From JBFXCK01 sp050182275 (GTDB lineage: Bacteria; Pseudomonadota; Alphaproteobacteria; SHNJ01), in assembly GCA_050182275.1 (NCBI GenBank), contig JBFXCK010000002.1, forward strand, positions 62,001 through 126,000: a stretch of DNA of 64,000 nucleotides, read 5' to 3'. Shown here piece by piece: positions 40,058-49,500 of the stretch. The translations under genes were made by a program, and so were the position numbers. Numbering within the stretch: position 1 is the stretch's first letter; each line of letters begins with the position of its first letter. The notes below the pieces were generated by a model. It was not told where the DNA came from. It saw only the letters and a program-made list of their open reading frames with translations, and made no database searches.

Positions 40058-41504
40058 TATGAATTTTAGCAGCAGCACCAATTATAGCCTGGGAGCTAGC
40101 CCTTCCTCTTTTCAGGTGGCTGATTTCACCGGAGATGGATTTGCAGATATTGTAACAATGGATAGTAACGATGATCTGCTAATTAGGCAAGGTGATGGCA
40201 ATGGAGGCTTTGGTCCGGCTTCTAGTATTTCCGTTTTGCTTGCTACTTCTCTCATTGCCGCCGGTGATTTTAATGGCGACGGAAGAACGGATATCTTCAC
40301 TGGCGGATCTTTAGCTGGTGTATTTTTAAGCAATGGTAATGGAACCTTTACTTCAGGGGGTTCAATGGCCATTGGCGGGATTTCCAGTCTGAATGTAGCA
40401 GACCTGAATGGCGATGGTTTTCAAGATGTAGTAACCACGATCGGGATTGGCGGCTTCGTCAATGTGTATTTAGGAAATGGTAATGGTACTTTTGCCAGCG
40501 TGTTATCTAGCACTCCGGTAACAGTAGCAGGACAAACAGTTTTAGGCGATGTCAACAACGATGGCATTATAGACGCAATTGTTTACGATTCCGCAAATAC
40601 ACGCGTTCAAACATTAATTGGCAATGGCAACGGAACTTTTACCACCGGGGCGGTAAGCGCTAATTTTGGGGCAAATCTGAGTACACCGCAGTTAGTTGAT
40701 TTTAATAATGATGGTTTCTTGGATTATTATGTTGGGGATTCGAATGGTATTTCTTCCAGTTATTTACTTATCAATAACGGGCAAGGTGGGTGGAATACCC
40801 CGCAAACAATTGCGATTGGCACCATTAATGGCAATGCTTACGCCGCTGATTTTAACGCCGATGGCAATGTGGATATTATTAGCACTGGTGGCGCGGGGCA
40901 GACTTTCTCTTACCGTCAAGGGACAGGCATTATAACCTTCGCTTCTGCTGTAACTTCTGCTGCGCAGGGCGCTACGATCGGGCAAGCACGATATGCGGAT
41001 ATAAATAATGATGGAAGGCTTGATGTTATTTTAGGAGCAGGTTCGAATCTAAGGGTCATTTTAAATCAGGCCGTTGTAGGATTAGAGGGTTCGGTACGAG
41101 TAGGATCGGGCGCTGGAAACGGCAATGATATTGCCCTTCGCAGTTTCGGTATAACTCTAAATAATTTATCTCAAGGCCTGGCTTTTTCCGTCATTACCCA
41201 AATTGGATCCGCCAAACGGGCAACAACAAATGTCATCGCTGCGATTGATCAATTGTTGCGCTATCGCGCGAATATCGGCGCTTTGTTGAACCGCCTTGAA
41301 AAAGTAGGGCAGAATTTAGATACGCTTTTAGAAAATAATGAATTAGCCCGTTCCAGCCTGATGGACGTGGATGCGGCCGAGGAAATGTCGAAATTCATAT
41401 CTTTGCAAATACTAAGAGATGCCGGGATTTCGATGCTGGCGCAAAGCAAGGTAACCCAGCAAAACCTCGTGCTCTTGTTTCAATATGCTCCTAAGTTTCA
41501 ATAA
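39633..41504 (+). CDS. Flagellin with seven-bladed FG-GAP/VCBS propeller, copy 2
   Basis: A 623-aa paralogue with the same architecture. The first 142 codons are identical in DNA to copy 1 and the C-terminal helices are nearly so, but the propeller DNA is well diverged. The seven motifs are at D164 (DFTGDGFAD), D212, D257, D306, D356, D406 (DFNADGNVD) and D456, so blade number and spacing are kept while the rest changes. The C-terminus ends QYAPKFQ without the GGRASP tail. Its ATG overlaps the previous stop, so translation is probably coupled. The central part looks more AT-rich than that of copy 1. Confidence 0.93.
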   Translation: MSLTINSNLAASISTRTVQQTDRAMSDSLAKLASGQRVPNARYDTAALSISGRIRGQIVSLQAAVTNVTQASSLLQTVDATYQRVQDMLYRMRDLSTQAQGSQLSTVERGMLNTEFQQLKTEITRLANGTTFGATALFAVGNMNFSSSTNYSLGASPSSFQVADFTGDGFADIVTMDSNDDLLIRQGDGNGGFGPASSISVLLATSLIAAGDFNGDGRTDIFTGGSLAGVFLSNGNGTFTSGGSMAIGGISSLNVADLNGDGFQDVVTTIGIGGFVNVYLGNGNGTFASVLSSTPVTVAGQTVLGDVNNDGIIDAIVYDSANTRVQTLIGNGNGTFTTGAVSANFGANLSTPQLVDFNNDGFLDYYVGDSNGISSSYLLINNGQGGWNTPQTIAIGTINGNAYAADFNADGNVDIISTGGAGQTFSYRQGTGIITFASAVTSAAQGATIGQARYADINNDGRLDVILGAGSNLRVILNQAVVGLEGSVRVGSGAGNGNDIALRSFGITLNNLSQGLAFSVITQIGSAKRATTNVIAAIDQLLRYRANIGALLNRLEKVGQNLDTLLENNELARSSLMDVDAAEEMSKFISLQILRDAGISMLAQSKVTQQNLVLLFQYAPKFQ

Positions 41505-41666
41505 ATATAGGAATTTCAATTAATTATAGTGTCTTCTTTACATCATTGGTTGAGAAACCAATTCCTTGGCGACACGGGGTAACTATTTTGTAATAATTGA
41601 AGCTTATTCTGAAGATGAAAATAGATGGAAACATGTCAATAATAAGAAACGAAAGAGGAAAGAAAA

Positions 41667-43160
41667 ATGGTTAGTTCTGAAAAGTACCGGGTAGGGCTTG
41701 GCCCCATCTCGGTTTTCTGTGGAGCCTCCGAATACCCGTATAACGAAAAAAACCCGTTCCGCGAGGTCAATCTCGAACATCAACGGCAAATCGAACGCTT
41801 TGGCCAAATTTTGGCCGGCGCCAATATTCCCCTGATTTGGGGTGCCGGGCAAACCGGCCTGATGGGTGCGGTCAGCCGCAGCGTGATTGATCATGGCGGC
41901 ATGGCGATTGGGGTATCAACCGAACATTTGGTCAATGGCAAGGAAGGCGCACAAAAAGGCATTGCGACATTGTTGGTCGCCGATTCGATGCAATCGCGCA
42001 AAATGGCCTTCAATAAATTATCCCGCGCCTTTGTGATTTTTCCGGGCGGGATCGGCACCTTTGATGAAGTCACCGAATATTTGCTGGAACGCGAAAACGG
42101 CGAGCATCATAAGCCGATTGTCCTGGTTAACATCGACGGTTTTTACGAGCCGCTGCTGCAATATTTCAATGAGCTGGTTAAAAGCCGTTATATGACGCAA
42201 CAAGCGCGTGACATGCTGGTGGTGGTGCGTAACGCCGATGAAATTTTGCCCGCCATTACTGCCGAGCTGTTGAAATTAGAGGCCGATCATCACCGCCATA
42301 CCCGCCCGATTTTCAGCAATGAAACGCGCATCGGCCAGCATAACCGGATCGTTGTACGCCGGCACTTTGCCGAATTGCCGATCGGCCGCCATAATTATCC
42401 CAAATGCGATTTGGGCGTAGGCAGTGTGGCGATCATTTCCTCTTCTTCCGAAGCGGCGCTGAATTATGCCGCAAATGCGCCGCACCGTCAGGAAATCGAA
42501 AAACTGATTAATTTGCTGGCGCAATACCGCCTGCCGCGCCTTATTCACTCAGGCCAAAATTCCGGCATGAAGGGAATGATCGCCCGCTTGGCAAAGCAGC
42601 AAGGCATTCCGGCAATGGGCATCACCACCAAATTTTTGGAATCCCAAGGCCATGCCGATATCCACGCCGAAACATTATTGATCGCCGATAATGAACAATC
42701 GGCCGAATTCGCGCTGAAGAATGTGTCGGATGCGATCATCATCGGCCCCGGCGCTATCGATTCTTTGGAAAAATTGACCGATTATTTGACCGAAGTCGAC
42801 ATCAAAGAAAGCAATCAGCGTTTGGTGATTATGAATGTCGGCGGCCATTATGACGGCCTGCTCAATTACTTCTTGTATTTGATCGAGCGCGGCTATTTCG
42901 CGCCGGCGGCGATGGCGAAACTTTGCATTGCTAAAACTGCCGAAGAAGTAATCGCGCAAATCAAATCGCCAATGCCTCTAGGCAACGCCGAGCTTCTTCC
43001 CAATAAAATGGATTTGGTTGCGGCGGTGGCGGCGGACAAGCCAAGACAGCCCGCCGCCTTGATTCATGACCCGAATTTCCCGCGCTATCCGGTGACGGCG
43101 GATTCCGTCAATCTCTTGATGGAAAAATTGGGATTGGTTGACTTTACCGGCACTGCGTAA
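41667..43160 (+). CDS. Tandem LOG-domain (TIGR00730/'lysine decarboxylase-like') protein
   Basis: A 497-aa protein with two Rossmann LOG domains. The first (~10-215) has FCGASEY, WGAGQTGLMGAVSRSV, MQSRK (108-112) and PGGIGTFDE (126-134), the catalytic signature of cytokinin/nucleotide 5'-monophosphate phosphoribohydrolases. The second (~245-460) has VGSVAIISSSSEAA, HSGQNSGMKGMIARLA and GPGAIDSLEKLTDYL, where PGGxGTxxE is degenerate (no TxxE), so it is probably inactive. Substrate is a nucleoside monophosphate by family, not a decarboxylase. AGAGGAAAG precedes the ATG. A single-gene unit ended by a terminator. Confidence 0.88.
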   Translation: MVSSEKYRVGLGPISVFCGASEYPYNEKNPFREVNLEHQRQIERFGQILAGANIPLIWGAGQTGLMGAVSRSVIDHGGMAIGVSTEHLVNGKEGAQKGIATLLVADSMQSRKMAFNKLSRAFVIFPGGIGTFDEVTEYLLERENGEHHKPIVLVNIDGFYEPLLQYFNELVKSRYMTQQARDMLVVVRNADEILPAITAELLKLEADHHRHTRPIFSNETRIGQHNRIVVRRHFAELPIGRHNYPKCDLGVGSVAIISSSSEAALNYAANAPHRQEIEKLINLLAQYRLPRLIHSGQNSGMKGMIARLAKQQGIPAMGITTKFLESQGHADIHAETLLIADNEQSAEFALKNVSDAIIIGPGAIDSLEKLTDYLTEVDIKESNQRLVIMNVGGHYDGLLNYFLYLIERGYFAPAAMAKLCIAKTAEEVIAQIKSPMPLGNAELLPNKMDLVAAVAADKPRQPAALIHDPNFPRYPVTADSVNLLMEKLGLVDFTGTA

Positions 43161-43211
43161 AATCCTTTAATTTCAACAAAAATAGACGCTTTAACGCGGC
43201 TTTTTCTTGCG

Positions 43212-43246
43212 GGGAAAGGAAGCTAGTGGCATGGTAGCTTTTTTCC
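43212..43246 (+). terminator. Terminator-like hairpin between LOG gene and proS
   Basis: Core arms AAGCTA/TAGCTT around a 9-nt loop, extended by G-U pairs (GGGAAAGGAAGCTA with TAGCTTTTTTCCC), with a T-run at the 3' side. Confidence 0.55.
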
Positions 43247-43265
43247 CGTATTCAAGGACTTGTCA

Positions 43266-44576
43266 ATGCGTCTTACTCAATATTTCTTGCCCACCTTAAA
43301 AGAAAATCCTTCCGAGGCGCAAATTGTTTCGCACCGCCTTATGCTGCGCGCCGGAATGATCCGGCAATCGGCTGCAGGGATTTATTCTTGGCTGCCTTTA
43401 GGCTGGCGCGTTTTGCAAAAAGTCTCGCAAGTTGTACGGGAAGAGCAAGACGCCACGGGCGCCGCCGAAATGTTGATGCCGACTTTGCAGCCGGCCGAGT
43501 TATGGCAGGAATCGGGAAGGTATGAGGCTTATGGCAAAGAAATGCTCCGCATCAAAGACCGTCACGAGCGCGATTTGCTGTATGGGCCGACCAATGAGGA
43601 AATGATCACCGATATTTTCCGTCATTTCGTCAAAAGTTACCGCGATGCTGGGAAAATTCTATATCACATCCAATGGAAATTCCGTGATGAGGTCCGCCCC
43701 CGTTTCGGCGTGATGCGCGGCCGTGAATTTTTAATGAAAGATTCCTACTCCTTCGATCTTGATTTTGCCGGGGCCAAGCGGTCTTACAACAAAATGTTTG
43801 TCGCTTATTTACGCACCTTTGCCCGTATGGGATTGAAGGCAATCCCGATGCGTGCGGCTACCGGCCCGATTGGCGGCGATTTATCCCACGAGTTTATCAT
43901 TTTGGCTGAAACCGGCGAAAGCGAAGTGTATTTGGACAAGGCGTTATTAACTAAAGATGCGCTTAGCGCCCATATCGATTATCAAGGCGATTTAGAGCCG
44001 ATTGTAAAAAGCTGGACCGATCCTTACGCCGCCACCGATGAAAAGCATGATCCGGTCAATTGTCCGGTTAAAGGCGATCAATTGATTAAAAGCCGCGGCA
44101 TTGAAGTGGGGCACATCTTTTATTTTGGCACCAAATACTCCGCGCCGATGAAGGCGGCGGTGGCGGGGCCGAATGGCGAGAATGTGACCTTGGAAATGGG
44201 TTCCTACGGCATCGGCGTTTCGCGGTTGGTTGGCGCCATTATCGAGGCCAGCCACGATAAGGACGGCATCATTTGGCCGGATGCGGTCGCCCCTTTCCGG
44301 GTGGCTTTGATTAATTTGAAACAAGGTGATGCGGAATGCGACAAGGTGGCGGACGAACTGTATCAAAAACTCGAAGCCGCCGGCATTGATGTATTATATG
44401 ACGACCGCGACGAGCGGCCGGGCGGCAAACTAGCCGATATGGATTTGATCGGCCTGCCATGGCAAATTTTGATTGGGCCGCGCGGCCTGGCTAAAGGCGT
44501 GGTCGAAGTTAAACGCCGTGCTACCGGCAAACGCGAAGAAATGCCGGCCGATGCGGCTTTATTGCAGGTGCTGTAA
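43266..44576 (+). CDS. proS: Prolyl-tRNA synthetase (short alphaproteobacterial form)
   Basis: A 436-aa class II synthetase charging tRNA-Pro. RLTQYFLPTLKENPSEAQIV, AAGIYSWLPLGWRVL, GPTNEEMITDIF, QWKFRDEVRPRFGVMRGREF (motif 2) and GSYGIGVSRLVGAIIE (motif 3) are clear. It lacks the ~180-aa editing insertion of E. coli ProRS, as is normal in alphaproteobacteria. The start is ATG 43266; a TTG two codons earlier is less likely. It begins a tight proS-lolC-lolD-dnaE run with a 3-bp gap to lolC. Confidence 0.97.
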   Translation: MRLTQYFLPTLKENPSEAQIVSHRLMLRAGMIRQSAAGIYSWLPLGWRVLQKVSQVVREEQDATGAAEMLMPTLQPAELWQESGRYEAYGKEMLRIKDRHERDLLYGPTNEEMITDIFRHFVKSYRDAGKILYHIQWKFRDEVRPRFGVMRGREFLMKDSYSFDLDFAGAKRSYNKMFVAYLRTFARMGLKAIPMRAATGPIGGDLSHEFIILAETGESEVYLDKALLTKDALSAHIDYQGDLEPIVKSWTDPYAATDEKHDPVNCPVKGDQLIKSRGIEVGHIFYFGTKYSAPMKAAVAGPNGENVTLEMGSYGIGVSRLVGAIIEASHDKDGIIWPDAVAPFRVALINLKQGDAECDKVADELYQKLEAAGIDVLYDDRDERPGGKLADMDLIGLPWQILIGPRGLAKGVVEVKRRATGKREEMPADAALLQVL

Positions 44577-44579
44577 TCA

Positions 44580-45818
44580 ATGGGTTTTGAACGCCAAATC
44601 GCCTTCCGCTATTTGCGCCCGCGCAAAGGGCAGGGGTTTGTATCGGTTATTGCCGGCTTTTCGCTGCTGGGCATTACCTTGGGCGTTGCGACATTAATTA
44701 TCGTCATGGCGGTGATGAATGGTTTTCGTCAGGAATTATTCACCCGCATTTTAGGCTTAAACGCGCATGTGGCAATCTATGCTGCCCAGGGGAATATTAC
44801 CGGTTATCAAAATTTAAAAACCGAGCTTGAAAAATTGCCCGCTGTCAAATCGGCGGCCCCGGTTATCGAGGGTCAGGTAATGGTGACTTATCGCGGCAAA
44901 AGTTCGGGCGCCTTATTGCGCGGCCTTGCACCGGAAGATGTTAAATCGCGGCCCCTCTTGGCCGGCAATATCATGGATGGCGATTTAAATAATTTTAGCG
45001 GCATCAATGCCGCCATGATTGGCCGGGCTTTGGCCAACCGGCTGGGCATGAATGCGGGGGATTATGTAACGGTGCTTTCCCCGCAAGGCCAAATAACCGC
45101 CTTTGGCAGTATTCCGCGCAGCAAGGCGTTTGAAACGGCGGCGATTTTCAGTGTCGGGATGTATGAATATGATAATGGCTTTATCTATGTGCCCTTAGAG
45201 GCCGCGCAGAATTTTTATTCGCTGGAAGGCCAGGCCTATGGGATTGAAATTCTTCTGCATAATCCGATGGATTTAACGGCGGCGCGCGAGCAAATCCGCA
45301 ATACGGTTGGCCCGGATATGCGCGTGGTCGATTGGCAGCAAGCGCATCAAACATTCTTCAGCGCCATTCAGGTCGAGCGCAATGTAATGTTTATTATTTT
45401 GACATTAATTATTGTGGTGGCTGCCTTTAATATTATTTCCGGCTTAATCATGCTAGTCAAAGATAAAACCTCGGCGATTGCGATTCTTCGCACCATGGGC
45501 GCCACGCGCGGCAGCGTGATGCGGATATTTTTTATCAGCGGCGCTACGATTGGGATTTTGGGCACCTTTCTTGGTTTTGCGCTGGGATTGGCATTTGTGT
45601 TTAATATCGAGTCGATCCGCCAAGCCTTGGAGCATTTAACCGGCACCAGATTATTTTCGCCCGAAATTTATTTCTTATCGCAATTGCCCGCTAAGATTGA
45701 TCCCGTCGAAGTCGTAAGCGTGGTGGCGATGGCCTTGGGATTATCGTTCTTAGCCACTTTATACCCCGCCTGGCGCGCCTCGCGCCTTGATCCCATTCAG
45801 GCTTTGCGTCATGAGTAG
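44580..45818 (+). CDS. lolC: Lipoprotein-releasing ABC transporter permease LolC/LolE
   Basis: A 412-aa inner membrane protein with four membrane helices: one at the N-terminus (FVSVIAGFSLLGITLGVATL), a large periplasmic domain (~45-265), and three near the C-terminus (IILTLIIVVAAFNIISGLIM, IGILGTFLGFALGLAFVFNI and the last before ASRLDPIQALRHE). It extracts outer-membrane lipoproteins for LolA. Only one LolC/E-type permease is present, as in many alphaproteobacteria, where it may act as a homodimer. It overlaps lolD by 8 bp. Confidence 0.94.
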   Translation: MGFERQIAFRYLRPRKGQGFVSVIAGFSLLGITLGVATLIIVMAVMNGFRQELFTRILGLNAHVAIYAAQGNITGYQNLKTELEKLPAVKSAAPVIEGQVMVTYRGKSSGALLRGLAPEDVKSRPLLAGNIMDGDLNNFSGINAAMIGRALANRLGMNAGDYVTVLSPQGQITAFGSIPRSKAFETAAIFSVGMYEYDNGFIYVPLEAAQNFYSLEGQAYGIEILLHNPMDLTAAREQIRNTVGPDMRVVDWQQAHQTFFSAIQVERNVMFIILTLIIVVAAFNIISGLIMLVKDKTSAIAILRTMGATRGSVMRIFFISGATIGILGTFLGFALGLAFVFNIESIRQALEHLTGTRLFSPEIYFLSQLPAKIDPVEVVSVVAMALGLSFLATLYPAWRASRLDPIQALRHE

Positions 45819-46518
45819 CATCTTGCAGCTGCAAAATATCCGCCGCTCCTTTACCCAAGGCGGGCAGGTGCTTCCTGTTTTGCAGGGCGTTGACCTGGAA
45901 TTGAAGGCGGGCGAGCTGGTCGCGCTGGTTGGCCCTTCTGGCGCGGGGAAGTCAACTTTGCTGCATATTGCTGGATTGCTGGAACGGCCCGAAAGCGGAA
46001 ATATTTTTATTAACGGGCAGGCAATCGAATTTAAAAATGATGACTTCATCACCGCCCAGCGCCGTAAAACCATCGGTTTTGTTTATCAGGCGCATCATTT
46101 ACTGCCCGAATTTAATGCCTTGGAAAATGTCCGGTTGCCGCAGCAAATTTTGGGTTTAAAAAACCCGCCAGTGCAGGCGGAAGAATTGTTGGCGGCTGTT
46201 GGACTTGCCTCCCGCGCCACGCACCGCCCTTATCAATTATCCGGCGGCGAACAGCAACGCGTGGCGCTGGCCCGCGCCTTGGCCAACGCCCCCCGCCTTC
46301 TTTTAGCCGATGAGCCGACCGGGAATTTGGATCCCCATACAGCCGAGGATGTATTTGGCGTCATTCAAAATTTGGTGCGCCAAACGGGCGTTGCCGCGCT
46401 CATTGCCACCCATAATCTAGAGATGGCGCGGAAAATGGATAGGGTAATGGCGCTGGTCGAGGGAAAGTTAGCCCCGGCCAACTATCCCCATTTTTCCCAA
46501 AAACAGGCGATTTCCTAA
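45811..46518 (+). CDS. lolD: Lipoprotein-releasing ABC transporter ATPase LolD
   Basis: A 235-aa ATPase. The start is ATG 45811 (MSSILQLQNIRR), 8 bp inside lolC; an earlier TTG would overlap more and is not needed. It has Walker A (GPSGAGKST), Q-loop (YQAHHLLPEFN, LolD-specific region), signature LSGGEQQRVALARAL and Walker B LLLADEPTGNLD. It powers lipoprotein release by the adjacent LolC. Confidence 0.96.
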   Translation: MSSILQLQNIRRSFTQGGQVLPVLQGVDLELKAGELVALVGPSGAGKSTLLHIAGLLERPESGNIFINGQAIEFKNDDFITAQRRKTIGFVYQAHHLLPEFNALENVRLPQQILGLKNPPVQAEELLAAVGLASRATHRPYQLSGGEQQRVALARALANAPRLLLADEPTGNLDPHTAEDVFGVIQNLVRQTGVAALIATHNLEMARKMDRVMALVEGKLAPANYPHFSQKQAIS

Positions 46519-46545
46519 AGCTTTTAAGGACGCTATACTGCCGCC

Positions 46546-49500
46546 ATGGCAGCGGCTGATTTTATTCATTTGCGCGTACATAGCGCTTATTCGCTTTCGG
46601 AAGGGGCATTGAAGATCGAGGAGATTGCGGGGTTGGCGCAAACTTTGCGCATGCCGGCTGTGGCTATTACCGATACCAATAATTTGTTTGGCGCTTTGGA
46701 ATTCGCCGAATATTGTTCCAAGTCCGGCATTCAACCAATTATCGGCGTGCAATTGAATGTCCGCCAGGATGGGCAGCAAACACGGCAAGGCTTGCCGGTT
46801 TTGCATCCGCTGATATTGCTGGCGCAAAATAAAGAGGGCTATCAAAATTTATTGCGCTTGGTCAGCGCCGCGCATCTAGAAACCGCGCCGCCCGCCGACC
46901 CGCATGTGAGTTTGGCGCAAGTGCAAAAACATGCGGCGGGCTTGCTGTGCCTAACCGGAGGAATGGCAGGATTGCTTGCGCAATTGCTGGCCAATAATCA
47001 AAAAGACCAGGCGGAAATTTTTCTCAAGCAATTGTCGGGAATTTATCCGGGCCGTTTATATATCGAGCTGCAGCGTTTCAATCTTCCCCATGAGCGCAAA
47101 GTGGAAGATGAGTTAATTGAATTAGCGAATATTCATCATGTGCCTTTGGTCGCCACCAACGAGGCGTTTTTCAGCGGCCCTGAAATGTTTGAGGCGCATG
47201 ACGCGCTGATTTGCATTGCCGAGGGTAAGGCGGTGGCTGATCCGGATAGACGGAAACTAACGCCCAATCATTATTTTAAAAACGCCGCTGAAATGCGGGA
47301 ATTGTTTAAGGATTTACCCGAAGCTATTGATAATACGCTGGTAATCGCCAAACGCTGCGCTTTCATGCCGGTGGGCAGTAAACCTTTATTGCCCGCCTTT
47401 CCCACCCCAAAAGGCCGCGATCAGCCTGAAGAATTGCGCTTATCCGCCAAGGCCGGGCTGGAGGAGCGTTTTCAGCAAAATAAAATCATCGATAAGACCG
47501 AACAAGAACGCTACCGCACCCGGTTGGATTATGAAATCGATATGATTATCCGCACCGGTTTTGCGGGTTATTTTTTAATCGTTGCCGATTTTATCAAATG
47601 GGCCAAGGCGCAAAATATTCCAGTAGGGCCGGGCCGGGGTTCGGGCGCTGGATCGGTTGCCGCTTGGGCGCTTACCATTACCGATCTTGATCCGTTGCGC
47701 TGGGGTTTGCTGTTCGAGCGGTTTTTGAATCCCGACCGTGTATCGATGCCCGATTTCGATATCGATTTCTGCCAAGACCGCCGCGATGAAGTGATTCGGT
47801 ATGTGCAAACCCGTTATGGCCGCGACCGTGTGGCGCAAATTATTACTTTCGGCAAATTACAGGCGAGAGCGGTGCTGCGCGATGTGGGGCGCGTGATCGG
47901 CCTTGGCTATAATGAAGTGGACCGGATTTGCAAATTAATTCCGAACAACCCGGCGCAGCCAACCACGCTTGAACAGGCGATTGATGGCGAGCCGCTGTTG
48001 CAGCAAGCGCGCAAAGACAATCCGGAAATAGCGCGCCTTATGAATATCGGTTTGAAGTTAGAGGGTTTGTACCGCCACGCCTCTACCCACGCGGCGGGGG
48101 TGGTGATTGGCGATAGGCCATTGGAAGAATTAGTGCCGCTGTACCGCGATCCAAAATCCGATATTCCGGCCACCCAATTCAGCATGAAATATGTTGAAAA
48201 AGCGGGTCTGGTGAAATTCGATTTTCTGGGTTTAAAAACGCTGACGGTTTTGCAAAAGGCGGTCAATTTATTGGCGGAGCAGGGGATTCATATTGATCTT
48301 ATCACCCTGCCGCTCGATGATAAAAAAACCTATGACATGCTAAGCCATGGCGACGCGTCGGGCGTGTTTCAGCTCGAATCTTCCGGCATGCGCGATACGT
48401 TGCGGAAATTAAAGCCCGACCGGTTTGAAGATATTATCGCAGTGGTCGCCCTTTACCGCCCAGGCCCGATGGACAATATCCCGGCCTATATCGCCCGCAA
48501 GCATGGCCAGGAAAAGGCTGATTATCTGCATCCCAGTATCGAGCCGATTTTAAAAGAAACCTACGGCGTCATGATTTATCAAGAGCAAGTCATGCAAATT
48601 GCTCAAGTGCTATCGGGGTATAGCTTAGGACAAGCTGATTTGCTTCGCCGGGCGATGGGTAAAAAAATCGCCAGCGAAATGGCGGCGCAGCGGCAAAGTT
48701 TTGTCGATGGCGCTTTCAAGCAGCATAAAGTGCCCGCGCAAAAAGCCGGGGAAATTTTTGATTTGGTTGATAAATTCGCCGGTTACGGTTTCAACAAATC
48801 GCACGCCGCCGCCTATGCCTTAATTGCCTATCAAACCGCCTATTTAAAAGCCAATTATCCGGTCGCCTTCATGGCGGCGATTATGACGCTGGATGCGGGC
48901 AATACCGATAAGCTGGGCGGCTTTAAACAAGAATTGCAGCGCTTGGATGTGCAATTGCTGCCGCCCGATATCAATAAATCTTTTCCCCATTTCGCGCCGG
49001 AAGGCAATGCCATCCGCTATGCCTTGGCCGCTATTAAAGGCGTGGGCGATCAGGCGATGCAGGCATTGGTGGCCGAGCGCCAGGCTAATGGTCCCTTTAA
49101 AAATATCGAAAATTTCGTCAGCCGCCTGGATGGCAAAGTATTAAACAAACGCCAGCTAGAGGCCTTGATCGGCGCTGGCGCTTTTGATTCTTTAGAGCCT
49201 AACCGCGCCTTGTTGGCGGGCAATATCGAAAAATTGGTCAAAAGCGCCGCCAAAATTGAAGCCGGCCCGTCTTTATTCGGCGGCGATGATGGCGCGCGCT
49301 TTAAGCTTGATCCGGCGCCGGCGTGGAGCGCGATGGAAAAATTACAGCATGAATTTGATGCTTTGGGCTTTTATTTATCGGCCCACCCGTTGGACGCTTT
49401 CCGCAGCGCTTTGAAAAAATTAAAAGCGGTGACAGCGCTTGATTTCTTGGAATATGGCGCTTCCAAAAATGGCTTGACTATCAATATGGCCGGGGTGGTG

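Noticed and set aside
37741..41504. Idea that the propeller flagellins are RTX-type or integrin-like secreted adhesins
   Set aside because: Both ends are clear flagellin D0/D1, there is no type I or Sec signal, and seven DxNxDGxxD loops spaced ~48 aa are VCBS/FG-GAP, not RTX nonapeptides.
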